Positions 9,108 through 18,437 are shown, numbered from the stretch's first letter. The stretch is DNA of 64,000 nucleotides from Brevibacterium sp. CS2 (GCF_005280295.1 NZ_CP040020.1:1798001-1862000); one strand, 5' to 3'. A program made the numbers and translations. Notes: a model not told the origin generated them from the letters alone.

Positions 9108-10259
9108 ATGCGCACCGCCCCGCCCGACTACGCCTCCGCCGCGCTCCTGTCCGACCTCGTGCCGGCCGCCGCGCTCGGCCTCGGCGCCGGGGAGATCCTC
9201 GACGCCGGCGCCCAGGAGCGCGCCGCGCGCCTCGGCCTCGACGCAGAGGTGCGGGTCGCCGTCGTCGTGCTCGTCGACGGGATGGGCGCGCGCCTGCTGC
9301 GCGACCGCGCCGCCCACGCCCCGTTCCTCCGGGGCCTGCTGCCCGACGCCGGGGCGCTGAGCGCCGGGTTCCCCTCGACGACGGCGAACTCGCTGTCCTC
9401 GCTCGGCACCGGGCTGCTGCCGGGATCCCACGGCGTCATGGGCTACCGCCTCCTCGACCCGGACCGCGACGTCGTGTTCAACCAGCTCACCTGGGACCCC
9501 GAGGTCGACCCGGAGCAGTGGGTGCCCGACGCCACCCTGTTCGAGCGGCTCGGCGACGCCGGGGTGGACGTCGTCAGCCTCGGCGAGCCGAAGTTCGCCG
9601 GGCGCGGCCTCAACCAGGCCTCGCTGCGCGGCGGCCGGTTCCGCGGCTCGCAGACGCTGTCCGAGCGCGTCGACCAGGCGCGCGAGGAGATCCGCCGGCC
9701 GGGCCGCCGGCTCGTCTACCTCTACTGGGGGAACCTCGACAAGACCGGGCACGTCCACGGCGTCGACTCCTGGGAGTGGCTCGAGGAGCTCGAGCACCTC
9801 GACGATCGGCTCGCCGCGCTCGCCCAGGCGCTCCCGGCGGATGCCGAGCTCCTCATCACCGCCGACCACGGCATGGTCGACGTGCCCCACGACTCCCGGA
9901 TCGATCTCGCGGAGACCCCGGAGCTGCGGGCGGGGGTGCGCGCCATCGGCGGTGAGCCGCGCGCCGTCCACGTCTACGCGCAGCCCGGCGCCGCGGCTGA
10001 GGTGCGCGCCGCCTATCGCAGCGTGCTCGGTGAGCGTGCCCTCGTGCTGACCCGGGACGATGCGATCGGCCGGGGATTCTTCGGTCCCGTGCGGCCGGTC
10101 AACCGGGCTCGGATCGGCGACCTCGTCGTCGTCTGCGACGCGGGTGTGGGGATCATCGACTCCGAGCACGACTCGCCGGCGGCGCTCGCGTTGCTCGGCC
10201 ACCACGGCGGGATCACCGAGCGCGAGCTCGAGATCCCGCTGTTGCGCGCTCGCGGCTGA
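9108..10259 (+). CDS. Type I phosphodiesterase / nucleotide pyrophosphatase family protein
   Basis: 383 residues of the alkaline-phosphatase superfamily. Metal-site motifs appear in the expected order: VVLVDGMG (Asp), the nucleophile region GFPSTTANSL (Thr), DKTGHVHG (Asp and His), LITADHGMVD (Asp-His) and a final LLGHHGGIT (His). These enzymes hydrolyse phosphodiester or pyrophosphate bonds with two zinc ions. No signal peptide is visible, so it is probably cytoplasmic. The ATG lies 1 nt after the DUF5998 stop codon, which suggests translational coupling. The substrate is unknown. Confidence 0.88.
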   Translation: MRTAPPDYASAALLSDLVPAAALGLGAGEILDAGAQERAARLGLDAEVRVAVVVLVDGMGARLLRDRAAHAPFLRGLLPDAGALSAGFPSTTANSLSSLGTGLLPGSHGVMGYRLLDPDRDVVFNQLTWDPEVDPEQWVPDATLFERLGDAGVDVVSLGEPKFAGRGLNQASLRGGRFRGSQTLSERVDQAREEIRRPGRRLVYLYWGNLDKTGHVHGVDSWEWLEELEHLDDRLAALAQALPADAELLITADHGMVDVPHDSRIDLAETPELRAGVRAIGGEPRAVHVYAQPGAAAEVRAAYRSVLGERALVLTRDDAIGRGFFGPVRPVNRARIGDLVVVCDAGVGIIDSEHDSPAALALLGHHGGITERELEIPLLRARG

Positions 10260-10399
10260 GCCGAGCGCTCAGGACCTCCGAGCCGAGCTGCGCAGCACGG
10301 CGCGCGGCTCGGTCACCGGTGTGCTCCTCAGTGCGCGCCGTCGGGCTCGGGCCCGGTGTCGACGGCGGTGCTCCCGGTCCCGCCCGGCGCGGCGGTCTC

Positions 10400-10855
10400 C
10401 TAGTCGAAGCGGAGCACCTCGCGGCGCTGCGCGGGACGGCGCGGGGTGACGCGGTAGATCACCGAGCGGTACATGAGGTAGCGGAAGATGTTGCCCAGGC
10501 CGACGCCGATGACGTTCGCGGAGATGTTGTCGGCGAGCGCGGAGCGCAGCCCGAGCACGTAGTGGGAGAACCACAGGCAGGCCATCGCGATGAGCAGGCC
10601 GCCGGCGTTGACGAGGAAGAACCACATCGCCTCCTTGCCCGCCGAGCGGTTCCGCCCGTCCTTGAACGTCCAGTACCGGGAACCGAGCCAGCTCACCGTG
10701 GTGGCGACGGTGACGGAGATGATCTTCGCCCACATCGGCCCGATCCCCACCGCCTCGAGCCGGAGCACGTTGAACAGGGTGAAGTCGACGATGAACGCGA
10801 TGCCGCCGACGACGGAGAACTTGGCGACGCGCTTGGCCTCCTTGCGTAAGCGCAT
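10400..10855 (-). CDS. GtrA family membrane protein
   Basis: 151 residues with four hydrophobic segments (about residues 13-33, 40-62, 76-98 and 107-125). The GtrA/DPMS-type pattern is seen in FSVVGGIAFIVDFTLFNVL and SYWTFK-like SRYWTFKDGR. GtrA proteins are thought to help flip polyprenyl-linked sugars across the membrane. The gene is divergent from purK, an arrangement also known in M. tuberculosis (Rv3277 next to purK). The start ATG 10855 precedes MRLRKEAKRVAKF; its ribosome site is weak, so the start is likely but not certain. Confidence 0.85.
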   Translation of the reverse strand: MRLRKEAKRVAKFSVVGGIAFIVDFTLFNVLRLEAVGIGPMWAKIISVTVATTVSWLGSRYWTFKDGRNRSAGKEAMWFFLVNAGGLLIAMACLWFSHYVLGLRSALADNISANVIGVGLGNIFRYLMYRSVIYRVTPRRPAQRREVLRFD

Positions 10856-11053
10856 CCCGTACCCGTCCGTCGTCCGATGAATGAAGAAGCGGGACCGGTG
10901 TCCGGCGGAGCGGTGCCGCTCCGTGCCGGGCGGCCGCGATCCGTGCGGAAGTCCCCGGACAACGGTACCGGAACCCGCCTGGGGGCCCGCTGTGGGACCG
11001 CCGCGCGCGGCGCGCCGGGAGGCCGGTGCGCGGCGGTCCCGCCGCACCCTCGC

Positions 11054-11059
11054 TAGAGT
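11054..11059 (+). promoter_or_regulatory. -10 element of the purK promoter (leaderless)
   Basis: TAGAGT lies exactly 6 nt before GTG 11066. No ribosome site precedes that codon. The spacing supports GTG 11066 as start rather than the overlapping GTG 11063. Confidence 0.6.
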
Positions 11060-11065
11060 GGAGTG

Positions 11066-12226
11066 GTGAGTTCTCCCGTGATCGGCGTCATCGGCGGCGG
11101 CCAGCTGGCCCGCATGATGGCCCCCGCAGCAGAGGCGCTCGGCGTGGGCTTCCACGTCCTCGCCGAATCCGCCCAGTCGTCCGCCGCGCAGGTCGCCGGC
11201 CGCGTCACCGTGGGCGACCACACCGACCTCGCGGCCCTCCAGGCCTTCGCCGACACCGTCGACGTCATCACCTTCGACCACGAGCACGTGCCGCCGGAGC
11301 ACCTGCGCGCCCTGCAGGCCGCCGGGCACGCCGTGCACCCGGGGCCGGAAGCACTCATCCACGCGCAGGACAAGATCGTCATGCGCCGCCGGATGGACGA
11401 GCTCGGCCTGCCCAATCCGCGCTGGGCCGAGGTCCACTCACCCGAGGACCTCCAGCGGTTCGGCGACGAGGTGGGCTTCCCCGTCGTCCTCAAGACCCCG
11501 CGCGGCGGCTACGACGGCCACGGCGTGCGCGTCGTGACCAGCGGTGCCGACGCCGCCGACTGGCTCGCCTCCCACCCCGTGCTGCTCGCGGAGGAGAAGA
11601 TCGACTTCACCCGCGAGCTCGCGGTGATGATCGCGCGCTCGCCGATGGGCCAGACCGCGGTGTGGCCGGTCGTCGCCACCTACCAGCAGGACGGCGTGTG
11701 CAAGGAGGCCGTCGCCCCCGCGCCCGGACTCGACCCCGAGCTCGCGCGGCGGATCACCGCCGACGTCCTCACCGTCGCCGGCGCCCTCGACGTCACCGGG
11801 GTGATGGCGATGGAGATGTTCGAGACCCCGGACGGCTACCGGATCAACGAGCTCGCGATGCGCCCGCACAACACCGGCCACTGGACCCAGGACGGCTCGG
11901 TCACCTCCCAGTTCGAGCAGCACCTCCGCGCCGTGCTCGACCTGCCGCTCGGCGACCCGAGCGCCCGCACCCCGGCCACCGCGATGGTCAACGTGCTCGG
12001 CGCCGACCGCGACGATCTCTACCGCGCCTACCTCCACGTGCTCGCCCACGACCCGCAGGTCAAGGTCCACATGTACGGCAAGTCGGTGCGCCCGGGCCGG
12101 AAGCTCGGCCACGTCAACGTCTACGGCGACGACGCCGCAGCCGTGCTCGCCCGCGCCCGGCACGCCGCGGACTTCATCGCCGGGGTCGACACCGATCCCG
12201 AACCCGAGCGGAAGGACACCGCATGA
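11066..12226 (+). CDS. purK: 5-(carboxyamino)imidazole ribonucleotide synthase
   Basis: 386 residues. PurK uses ATP and bicarbonate to carboxylate AIR to N5-CAIR in de novo purine synthesis. The N-terminal nucleotide-binding loop is [14 protein letters not shown], and the ATP-grasp domain includes [17 protein letters not shown] and [10 protein letters not shown] followed by [14 protein letters not shown]. Length and motifs are typical. It overlaps purE by 4 nt (ATGA), so the two pathway steps are translationally coupled. The start was set to GTG 11066 from the promoter spacing; the GTG one codon upstream cannot be excluded. Confidence 0.95.
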   Translation: MSSPVIGVIGGGQLARMMAPAAEALGVGFHVLAESAQSSAAQVAGRVTVGDHTDLAALQAFADTVDVITFDHEHVPPEHLRALQAAGHAVHPGPEALIHAQDKIVMRRRMDELGLPNPRWAEVHSPEDLQRFGDEVGFPVVLKTPRGGYDGHGVRVVTSGADAADWLASHPVLLAEEKIDFTRELAVMIARSPMGQTAVWPVVATYQQDGVCKEAVAPAPGLDPELARRITADVLTVAGALDVTGVMAMEMFETPDGYRINELAMRPHNTGHWTQDGSVTSQFEQHLRAVLDLPLGDPSARTPATAMVNVLGADRDDLYRAYLHVLAHDPQVKVHMYGKSVRPGRKLGHVNVYGDDAAAVLARARHAADFIAGVDTDPEPERKDTA

Positions 12227-12738
12227 GCACCCCGACCGTCGGCATCGTCATGGGCTCGGACTCCGACTGGCCGACGATGGCCGCCGCCGCGGACGTCCTC
12301 GACGAGCTCGGCATCCCGTGCACCGCCGAGGTGGTGTCAGCCCACCGGATGCCCCACGACATGATCGAATGGGGCTCCACCGCCGCCGCGCGCGGCCTCG
12401 AGGTCGTCATCGCCGGGGCCGGGGGAGCGGCGCACCTGCCGGGCATGATCGCCTCCGTCACCTCGCTGCCCGTCATCGGGGTGCCGGTGCCGCTGGCCCA
12501 CCTCGACGGCATGGACTCGCTCCTGTCGATCGTGCAGATGCCCGGCGGGGTGCCGGTGGCCACGGTGTCGATCGGCGGGGCGAAGAACGCCGGCCTGCTG
12601 GCGGCGAGGATCCTGGGAATCGGCCGCGACCCCGAGGCGCAGCGCATCCGGGCCGCGCTCGACGACTATCGTGAGAACCTCCGGGCCGTCGCCGAGGCGA
12701 AGGGTGCGGCGCTGTCCGAGCGCCGCCGGCAGACCTGA
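12223..12738 (+). CDS. purE: 5-(carboxyamino)imidazole ribonucleotide mutase
   Basis: 171 residues, class I PurE. It converts N5-CAIR, the PurK product, to CAIR. Signature motifs are [13 protein letters not shown] near the start, [11 protein letters not shown] with the active-site His, and [18 protein letters not shown]. It starts inside the purK stop codon. The next gene, an acyl-CoA dehydrogenase, begins 20 nt downstream with its own ribosome site, so all three may share one transcript. Purine genes followed by an acyl-CoA dehydrogenase match the order seen in mycobacteria (purK-purE-fadE25). Confidence 0.96.
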   Translation: MSTPTVGIVMGSDSDWPTMAAAADVLDELGIPCTAEVVSAHRMPHDMIEWGSTAAARGLEVVIAGAGGAAHLPGMIASVTSLPVIGVPVPLAHLDGMDSLLSIVQMPGGVPVATVSIGGAKNAGLLAARILGIGRDPEAQRIRAALDDYRENLRAVAEAKGAALSERRRQT

Positions 12739-12758
12739 AACCGTATGTGAGGAGCAGC

Positions 12759-13907
12759 ATGTTCGATCTCTACCAGCTCAGCGAGGACCACGAGGAGCTC
12801 CGCCGGGCCGTCCGTGACGTCGTCGACAACCGCATCACGCCGTACGCCGCGGAGGTCGACTCCGAGGCGCGCTATCCGCGCGAGGCGCACGAGGCGCTCG
12901 TCGCCACCGACTTCTTCGCCCCGCACATCGGCGAGGAGTACGGGGGCGTGGGGGCCGATGCGCTCGCCGTCGCGATCGTCATCGAGGAGATCGCGCGCGG
13001 CTGCGTGTCCTCCTCTCTCATCCCGGCGGTGAACAAGCTCGGATCGATGCCGGTGCAGATCGGCGGCGGTGAGGAGATCAAGGCGAAGTACTTCCCGCGG
13101 GTCGCCTCCGGCGAGTGCGGGTTCTCCTACGGGCTGTCCGAGCGGGAGGCCGGCTCCGACACCGCGGGCATGCGCACCCGTGCGGTCCGCGACGGCGACG
13201 ACTGGGTGCTCAACGGTGTGAAGACGTGGATCACCAACGCCGGGGAGAGCGAGTTCTACACCGTCATGGCCGTCACCGATCCTGACGGCCCGCGCGGGCG
13301 CAACATCACCGCGTTCGTCGTCGAGAAGTCCGACGAGGGCTTCACGTTCGGGGAGAAGGAGCGCAAGCTCGGCATCAAGGGCAGCCCCACCCGGGAGCTG
13401 TTCTTCGAGAACTGCCGGATCCCCGGCGACCGGGTGGTCGGCGAGGTCGGCGACGGGCTCAAGATCGCGCTCAAGACCCTCGACCACACGCGGGTGACCA
13501 TCGCCGCGCAGGCCGTGGGTGTGGCGCAGGGCGCGCTCGACTACGCGATCGGCTACATCAAGGAGCGCAAGCAGTTCGGCAAGCACATCGCGGACTTCCA
13601 GGCGATCCAGTTCATGGTCGCCGACATGGGGATGAAGCTCGAGGCGGCCCGCCAGCTCACCTACGTCGCGGCGGCCAAGAGCGAGCGCGACGACGCCGAC
13701 CTCGGCTTCTTCGGGGCGGCGGCGAAGGCCTATGCCTCCGACGTCGCGATGGAGATCACGACCGACGCCGTGCAGCTGCTCGGCGGTGCCGGCTACGTGC
13801 AGGACCATCCGGTCGAGCGGATGATGCGCGATGCGAAGATCACGCAGATCTACGAGGGCACGAACCAGGTGCAGCGCCTCGTCATGGGCCGCAAGCTGCT
13901 CGCCTGA
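12759..13907 (+). CDS. Acyl-CoA dehydrogenase
   Basis: 382 residues, the usual length. Family motifs include CGFSYGLSEREAGSDTAGM (FAD/substrate region), DWVLNGVKTWITNAGES, and a C-terminal QLLGGAGYVQDHPVERMMRDAKITQIYEGTNQVQR. In that last block the Glu of YEGT is the usual catalytic base of short/medium-chain enzymes. It oxidises acyl-CoA to enoyl-CoA with FAD. The start ATG 12759 is chosen because GTGAGGAG lies just upstream; an in-frame codon at 12747 overlaps that site. Chain-length preference cannot be read from the sequence. Confidence 0.94.
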   Translation: MFDLYQLSEDHEELRRAVRDVVDNRITPYAAEVDSEARYPREAHEALVATDFFAPHIGEEYGGVGADALAVAIVIEEIARGCVSSSLIPAVNKLGSMPVQIGGGEEIKAKYFPRVASGECGFSYGLSEREAGSDTAGMRTRAVRDGDDWVLNGVKTWITNAGESEFYTVMAVTDPDGPRGRNITAFVVEKSDEGFTFGEKERKLGIKGSPTRELFFENCRIPGDRVVGEVGDGLKIALKTLDHTRVTIAAQAVGVAQGALDYAIGYIKERKQFGKHIADFQAIQFMVADMGMKLEAARQLTYVAAAKSERDDADLGFFGAAAKAYASDVAMEITTDAVQLLGGAGYVQDHPVERMMRDAKITQIYEGTNQVQRLVMGRKLLA

Positions 13908-13984
13908 GCCGCCCCGCGCCACCCGCCCCGCGCGGCTGCCCCCGGCCGACCGCCGACCGCACGCAGAGATCCGACAGGTGAGGG

Positions 13985-15481
13985 ATGCCCCGCACTCCGA
14001 AGTACACCGACCCGATCCGCTTCCCCGAGTACGCGGACCGGAGCACCCGTGATGTGCGCGGCTGGATCCTGCTCGTCTCCACGATCCTGCTGCCCGGCAG
14101 CGTGCAGTCGCTGTTCGGCGTGCGGCGGTTCGCCCGGTTCGCGCTCGGCCTGTCCCTGGCGACCTGGGCACTCGTCGTGCTCGTCGGGCTCGCCTCACTC
14201 CTGCGCCGGCAGCTCGTGTTCACGCTCGCGACGAACCCGTTCATCCTCGCGCTGCTCACCCTCTGGGCACTCGTGCTCGCGGTGGTGTGGCTCGTGGCGC
14301 TGGTCGACACCGTGCGCCGGATCCGGCTCGTCCGGCTGTCCCCGCGCACCCGGCTGGGCGTCGTCGCCGCCGCCCTCGCCAGTGTGCTCGTCATCGGCGG
14401 CGGGCTCGCCTGGGGCACGGTGACGCTGAATAGCCAGCGGCAGCTCATCAGCGAGATCTTCGCCGGCGGGCTCGGCGTGCGGCCGAGCGACGGCCGCTAC
14501 AACGTCGCGCTGCTCGGCACCGACGCCGGCAAGGGGCGCGAGGGGATCCGGCCGGACAGCATCTCCCTCGTGTCGATCGACGCGCGCACCGGGGAGTCGG
14601 TGATCATCGGGCTGCCGCGCAACCTGCAGAACGTCCCCTTCGCCGAGGACTCCCCGTTGCGGTCTCAGTACCCGCAGGGCTACGACTGCGGCGACGAGTG
14701 TCTCATCAACGCCGTCTACCAGCTCGGTGAGCAGCACCCCGAGGGATTCGACGAGGGCTCACCGGCCGGCGCCCAGGCGATGAAGGACGCGATCAGCGGG
14801 GTGACCGGGGTCGACGTCCACTACTACGCGATGATCGACCTCAAGGGCTTCGAGGCCCTCATCGACGCGATGGGCGGCATCTCCCTGGTCTCCGGTAAGC
14901 GCGTGCCGATCTCCGCGCCCGTGGACAAGGCGACGGGGAAGCACGGCCCGGTGCGCGGCTGGATCGAGCCCGGCGAGCTCCACCTCGACGGCTTCCACGC
15001 CCTCTGGTACGCCCGCTCGCGCGAGTTCGCCAGCGACTACGAGCGGATGGTCCGCCAGCGCTGCGTGCAGGAGGCGATGATCGCCCAGCTCGACCCGGCG
15101 ACCGTGCTCACCCGCTACCAGTCGATCGCGCAGGCTGCGCCCGAGGTCGTGTCCACCGACATCCCGCAGCTCCAGGTCGACCGGTTCGTCGACCTCGCGC
15201 TCAAGGCGAAGGCGCAGAAGATCCGCTCGCTCAACCTCACCCCGCCCGAGGTCATCCCCGCCGACCCCGACTACGCCGCGGTCCACGCCCTCGTCGCCGA
15301 GGCGCTCGAGCCCGCCGAGGCGCGCGCCGCCTCCCCGGACGGGCCGAGCGTGCTCGCCGCCGGAGCCGCTCCCGCAGGGCTCGATCCGGTCGCCGGAGCC
15401 GTGCCCGGGGCGGTTCTCGCCGCCGCCCCGACCGAGGGAGGAGAAGACGAGAAGGACCGGGCCATCTGTTACGTGCCCTGA
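13985..15481 (+). CDS. LytR-CpsA-Psr (LCP) family cell-wall glycopolymer ligase
   Basis: 498 residues. The N-terminus is cytoplasmic and is followed by three or four hydrophobic segments (about residues 22-150). The extracellular LCP domain (about 160-350) contains NVALLGTDAGKGREG, RPDSISLVSID, IIGLPRNLQNVPF and WYARSREFASDYERMVRQR, the conserved Arg/Asp residues that bind a polyprenyl pyrophosphate. LCP enzymes attach teichoic-acid-like or arabinogalactan polymers to peptidoglycan. The last 60 residues are Ala/Pro-rich and end in a lone Cys. ATG 13985 follows GGTGAGGG. The gene lies just upstream of a peptidoglycan amidase, which fits a cell-envelope role. Confidence 0.92.
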   Translation: MPRTPKYTDPIRFPEYADRSTRDVRGWILLVSTILLPGSVQSLFGVRRFARFALGLSLATWALVVLVGLASLLRRQLVFTLATNPFILALLTLWALVLAVVWLVALVDTVRRIRLVRLSPRTRLGVVAAALASVLVIGGGLAWGTVTLNSQRQLISEIFAGGLGVRPSDGRYNVALLGTDAGKGREGIRPDSISLVSIDARTGESVIIGLPRNLQNVPFAEDSPLRSQYPQGYDCGDECLINAVYQLGEQHPEGFDEGSPAGAQAMKDAISGVTGVDVHYYAMIDLKGFEALIDAMGGISLVSGKRVPISAPVDKATGKHGPVRGWIEPGELHLDGFHALWYARSREFASDYERMVRQRCVQEAMIAQLDPATVLTRYQSIAQAAPEVVSTDIPQLQVDRFVDLALKAKAQKIRSLNLTPPEVIPADPDYAAVHALVAEALEPAEARAASPDGPSVLAAGAAPAGLDPVAGAVPGAVLAAAPTEGGEDEKDRAICYVP

Positions 15482-15544
15482 GGTCCTCCCGGCATTCTCG
15501 AGGTTTCCTCCCGGATTCCTCGAAAATCTTTCAGCCGCGTGTCG

Positions 15545-15560
15545 CCGCGAGATCTCGCGG
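15545..15560. promoter_or_regulatory. Perfect 16-bp palindrome, candidate operator
   Basis: CCGCGAGATCTCGCGG is a gapless perfect palindrome lying 64 bp after the LCP stop and 160 bp before the amidase start. A gapless dyad cannot form a good RNA hairpin, so an operator is more likely than a terminator. Two GTAAC words (15573-15577 and 15622-15626) and a TAACAAT box (15622-15628) follow. GTAAC repeats are the known binding words of MtrA, which controls cell-wall hydrolases, so MtrA control is a guess worth testing. Confidence 0.4.
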
Positions 15561-15720
15561 AACGACATCCGTGTAACTCCGCTCGACGTCGAAAAATCCA
15601 GTCCGACACGCCGAAAAGTGTGTAACAATTCTGAGATGTTGAGCTGATTCGTCATCCTTCCAATGACGAGTTCATCTCGTGAAGCCTCTCTTCCCTGACT
15701 TCCTCGAAAAGGCTGAAACG

Positions 15721-17892
15721 ATGAGATTTGCACTGCCCATCGTGGCATCGTGCGCATCCGCGGTGATGGTTTCGACCCTCGGGTTGACCGTCCCCGCCGC
15801 TGCTGCAGGATCCGCCACCGTCACACCGACCATCGACGAGCACGCGCTCACCGAGGTGAGCGAGGACGGCCTCGATGCGCCCGGTGCGCGCGAGTCCTCG
15901 CCCGTCACCGCACAGGTCACCAACTCGAGCACGACCAACCTGCCGAACCTCCTGCGGTCCCCGAGCGCCGTGAACGCGCTCGGCATGGCCCCGCTCGGTA
16001 CCTTCGGCTCCGGCGGCACGGCGATCTCGCCGGTCTCGCTGCAGGAATCGGAGTCGAGCACCCCGGGCGAATCGGCCCCCGCGCCGGCCGAGGAGACCTC
16101 CCCGGCACCCACGGAGACCCCGGACATGTCCGGCGGCGTCCGCGAGAAGACCGAGGACGGCGTGAACATCGCCGCGATCTCCGACGTCCTCGAGGTGCCC
16201 GAGTCCCGGTCCTCCGTCGTCGGCGTCACCTACGACACCGAGACCGAGGTCACCATCGAGGTCCGCATCCGGACCGGCGAGGGCTGGTCCGCCTGGGACG
16301 AGCTCGAGGAGGACGTCGTCGGTGAGGGCACCCCCGGCACCGAGCCGTTCGTCGTGAGCGGCGCGAGCGAGGTGCAGATGCGCGTGCTCGGCGACGCCGC
16401 TCCCGACGACGCGCGCCTGCTCGTCATCGACCCCAAGCACTCCGCCGCCGACCAGCAGGCCGTCGAGCAGAACGCCCCGGTCGCCGCGCCGGCACCGGGC
16501 GCCGAGGCATCGGACGAGGCGGCCGCCGAGGGCGCCGCCGCCGGGGCCGAGGGCTACGCCGCGCAGCCGGCCGCCGCGGTCCCCGCGACCGCAGCGCCCG
16601 GTTCGGCCACCGCGCAGACCGTCGCGGTGAAGAAGGTCTCGCAGCCCAAGATCGGCTCGCGCAAGTCGTGGGGCGCCAATGAGCGCCTGCGCAAGGGCAA
16701 GGCGTCCTACGCGCCCAAGGTCCGCGCCGCCGTCGTCCACCACACCGCCGGCTCGAACAGCTACAGCGCCGGCGACGTGCCCGGCATCCTGCGCGGCATC
16801 TACAGCTTCCACACCAAGGGCCGCGGCTGGTCCGACGTGGGCTACAACGTCCTCGTCGACAAGTACGGCCGCCTCTGGGAGGGCCGCGCCGGCGGCATCG
16901 ACCGCGCGGTGATCGGCGCCCACGTGGCCGGCTACAACACCGGGACCTTCGGCATCTCCGTCATGGGCTCCTACGGGAAGTCGGCCCCGCCGCAGGCGGC
17001 GCTGAACGCCGTCAACCACGCGATCGCGTGGAAGCTCTCGGGCAGCGGCGTGTCCGTCAACGACCGCGCCACCGTGGGCGGCCGGAGCATCCCGGCCGTC
17101 GTCGGACACCGCGATCTCGGCTCCACCTCGTGCCCGGGAGCGGCCTTCTACTCGAAGTTCGGCAGCATGCGCAAGGACATCGAGAAGCTCCAGCAGGGCG
17201 GGGCCCCGGCGTCTCCCGAGAAGGAGACCCCGAAGCCCGCCCCCAAGAAGACCGCGATCGACACGCACTACGAGGGCAAGGAGAAGGTCCTCGGCAAGCC
17301 CACCTCGCAGGAATGGGACCTCGCCGGCGGCAAGGTCAAGAACTACGAGCGCGGCTACATCACGTGGTCGAAGGCCACCGGTCCGCGCGTCATCACCGGC
17401 GCGATCGCCTCGGCCTGGAACGGCGCCACCCGCACCGAGCTCGGCCTCCCCGTCACCGGGGAGCAGGGCGGCCTCAAGGGCGGCGGCGCGTTCCAGAAGT
17501 TCCAGGGCGGCTCGATGCACTGGTCGTCGAAGTCCGGCGCCCAGCCGACCTGGGGCGTGCTCCAGGGCTACTGGGCCCAGAAGGGCTACGAGAACGGCCA
17601 CATCGGCTACCCGAAGTCCGCACCGCAGTGCTCCGACGGCCGGTGCGAGCAGCTCTACGAAGGGGCCCGGCTGGTCTGGGCCGAAGGCTACGGGGTGACG
17701 GAGTTCTCACCGCGCGGCGAGATCTCCGGAGGGGCGCGCGATCTCAACGCGTCCCGGCCCGGCTCCGCGGACGACGAGTCCGCGGGAGCCCGGCTCCGGG
17801 CCTGCTGGACCCGGGGAAGGTTCAGCAGATCCGGAGACCGAGCAGTCGCCGGCACCCTCGCAGACTCCGTCTCCGGCACCGGCTCCGAGTGA
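15721..17892 (+). CDS. Secreted PGRP/amidase_2 N-acetylmuramoyl-L-alanine amidase with LGFP repeats (frameshifted before its NlpC/P60 domain)
   Basis: 723 residues. A signal peptide (MRFALPIVASCASAVMV..AAAA) is followed by an acidic, Pro/Ala-rich region to about residue 310. A peptidoglycan-recognition amidase domain spans about 320-475. Its zinc ligands are seen in VVHHTAG, VVGHRDLG and TSCPGA, and the catalytic Tyr region is SDVGYNVLVD. Four LGFP-type cell-wall-binding repeats follow (about 516-665). After residue 665 the frame degenerates into an Arg/Cys/Trp-containing stretch and stops at 17892, while the +1 frame carries a Pro/Lys-rich linker and an NlpC/P60 domain. I infer one original protein broken by a frameshift between about 17725 and 17830. 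An in-frame GTG at 15679 is an alternative start. Confidence 0.85.
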   Translation: MRFALPIVASCASAVMVSTLGLTVPAAAAGSATVTPTIDEHALTEVSEDGLDAPGARESSPVTAQVTNSSTTNLPNLLRSPSAVNALGMAPLGTFGSGGTAISPVSLQESESSTPGESAPAPAEETSPAPTETPDMSGGVREKTEDGVNIAAISDVLEVPESRSSVVGVTYDTETEVTIEVRIRTGEGWSAWDELEEDVVGEGTPGTEPFVVSGASEVQMRVLGDAAPDDARLLVIDPKHSAADQQAVEQNAPVAAPAPGAEASDEAAAEGAAAGAEGYAAQPAAAVPATAAPGSATAQTVAVKKVSQPKIGSRKSWGANERLRKGKASYAPKVRAAVVHHTAGSNSYSAGDVPGILRGIYSFHTKGRGWSDVGYNVLVDKYGRLWEGRAGGIDRAVIGAHVAGYNTGTFGISVMGSYGKSAPPQAALNAVNHAIAWKLSGSGVSVNDRATVGGRSIPAVVGHRDLGSTSCPGAAFYSKFGSMRKDIEKLQQGGAPASPEKETPKPAPKKTAIDTHYEGKEKVLGKPTSQEWDLAGGKVKNYERGYITWSKATGPRVITGAIASAWNGATRTELGLPVTGEQGGLKGGGAFQKFQGGSMHWSSKSGAQPTWGVLQGYWAQKGYENGHIGYPKSAPQCSDGRCEQLYEGARLVWAEGYGVTEFSPRGEISGGARDLNASRPGSADDESAGARLRACWTRGRFSRSGDRAVAGTLADSVSGTGSE

Positions 17893-18385
17893 GCAGCCGA
17901 AGGCGGAGGAGCCGAAGCAGGAGACTCCGAAGCAGGAGGAGCCGAAGCAGGAGACTCCGAAGAAGGACGAGTCCGAGAAGAAGGACGAGCCGAAGAAGGA
18001 GAAGCCGAAGAAGAGCGCCGAGCAGCTCGACAAGGAGAAGCGCGACGCGGTCATCGCAACGGCCAAGAAGCACCTCGGCGTGAAGTACCGGTGGGGCGGG
18101 ACCTCGCCGCGCTCCGGCTGGGACTGCTCGGGCTACGTGCAGTACGTCTACGCGCAGAACGGGATCAAGCTGCCGCGCTCCTCCGGGGCGCAGAAAGCGG
18201 CAGGGGAAGTGATCCCGGCCTCGCAGGCGAAGCCCGGCGACCTCATCTGGATCCCCGGCCACCTCGGGATCGTGTCCGAGACCGAGGGCCAGATGTACGA
18301 CGCGGGATCGACCCGCACCAACACGAGCAAGCGCAGCTACGACTGGATGCTCAAGCGGGGTGCGGTGTTCGTCCGGGTGATCTGA
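17822..18385 (+). CDS. NlpC/P60 endopeptidase domain, out-of-frame C-terminal half of the upstream amidase
   Basis: From about 17822 this frame reads a linker rich in Pro, Glu, Gln and Lys (EQPKAEEPKQETPKQEEPKQ and onward). It continues into an NlpC/P60 domain (about 18040-18385). Catalytic Cys is in GWDCSGYVQYVY and catalytic His in PGHLGIVSE. These enzymes cut the D-Glu-mDAP bond of peptidoglycan stems. There is no ribosome site or plausible start between the upstream stop and the domain; the only late GTG (18080) would cut into the domain. The piece is therefore best read as the second half of the upstream gene. Whether it is expressed depends on whether the frameshift is real. Confidence 0.75.
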   Translation, partial: SADPETEQSPAPSQTPSPAPAPSEQPKAEEPKQETPKQEEPKQETPKKDESEKKDEPKKEKPKKSAEQLDKEKRDAVIATAKKHLGVKYRWGGTSPRSGWDCSGYVQYVYAQNGIKLPRSSGAQKAAGEVIPASQAKPGDLIWIPGHLGIVSETEGQMYDAGSTRTNTSKRSYDWMLKRGAVFVRVI

Positions 18386-18404
18386 CGGACCCTGACTCCG
18401 ATGG

Positions 18405-18437
18405 GGCGGTCGGCATGCGAAGAGCATGCCGGCCGCC
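18405..18437 (+). terminator. Strong hairpin after the amidase/NlpC gene
   Basis: GGCGGTCGGCATGC (18405-18418), loop GAAGA, then GCATGCCGGCCGCC (18424-18437) form a 14-bp stem with one G-T pair. It begins 20 bp after the stop codon. There is no long T-tract, as is common in high-GC actinobacteria. Confidence 0.7.

Noticed and set aside
10266..10320. Terminator between the phosphodiesterase and gtrA genes
   Set aside because: A CCGAGCCG/CGGCTCGG pairing exists, but the loop is long and there is no T-tract; too weak to list.
15482..15720. ydaO-type c-di-AMP riboswitch before the cell-wall hydrolase
   Set aside because: The position fits, but I do not see the conserved motifs of that riboswitch; only a gapless palindrome and GTAAC words are visible.
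18080..18385. NlpC/P60 as an independent gene starting at GTG 18080
   Set aside because: That start has no ribosome site, cuts into the folded domain and discards an in-frame linker of about 80 codons upstream.
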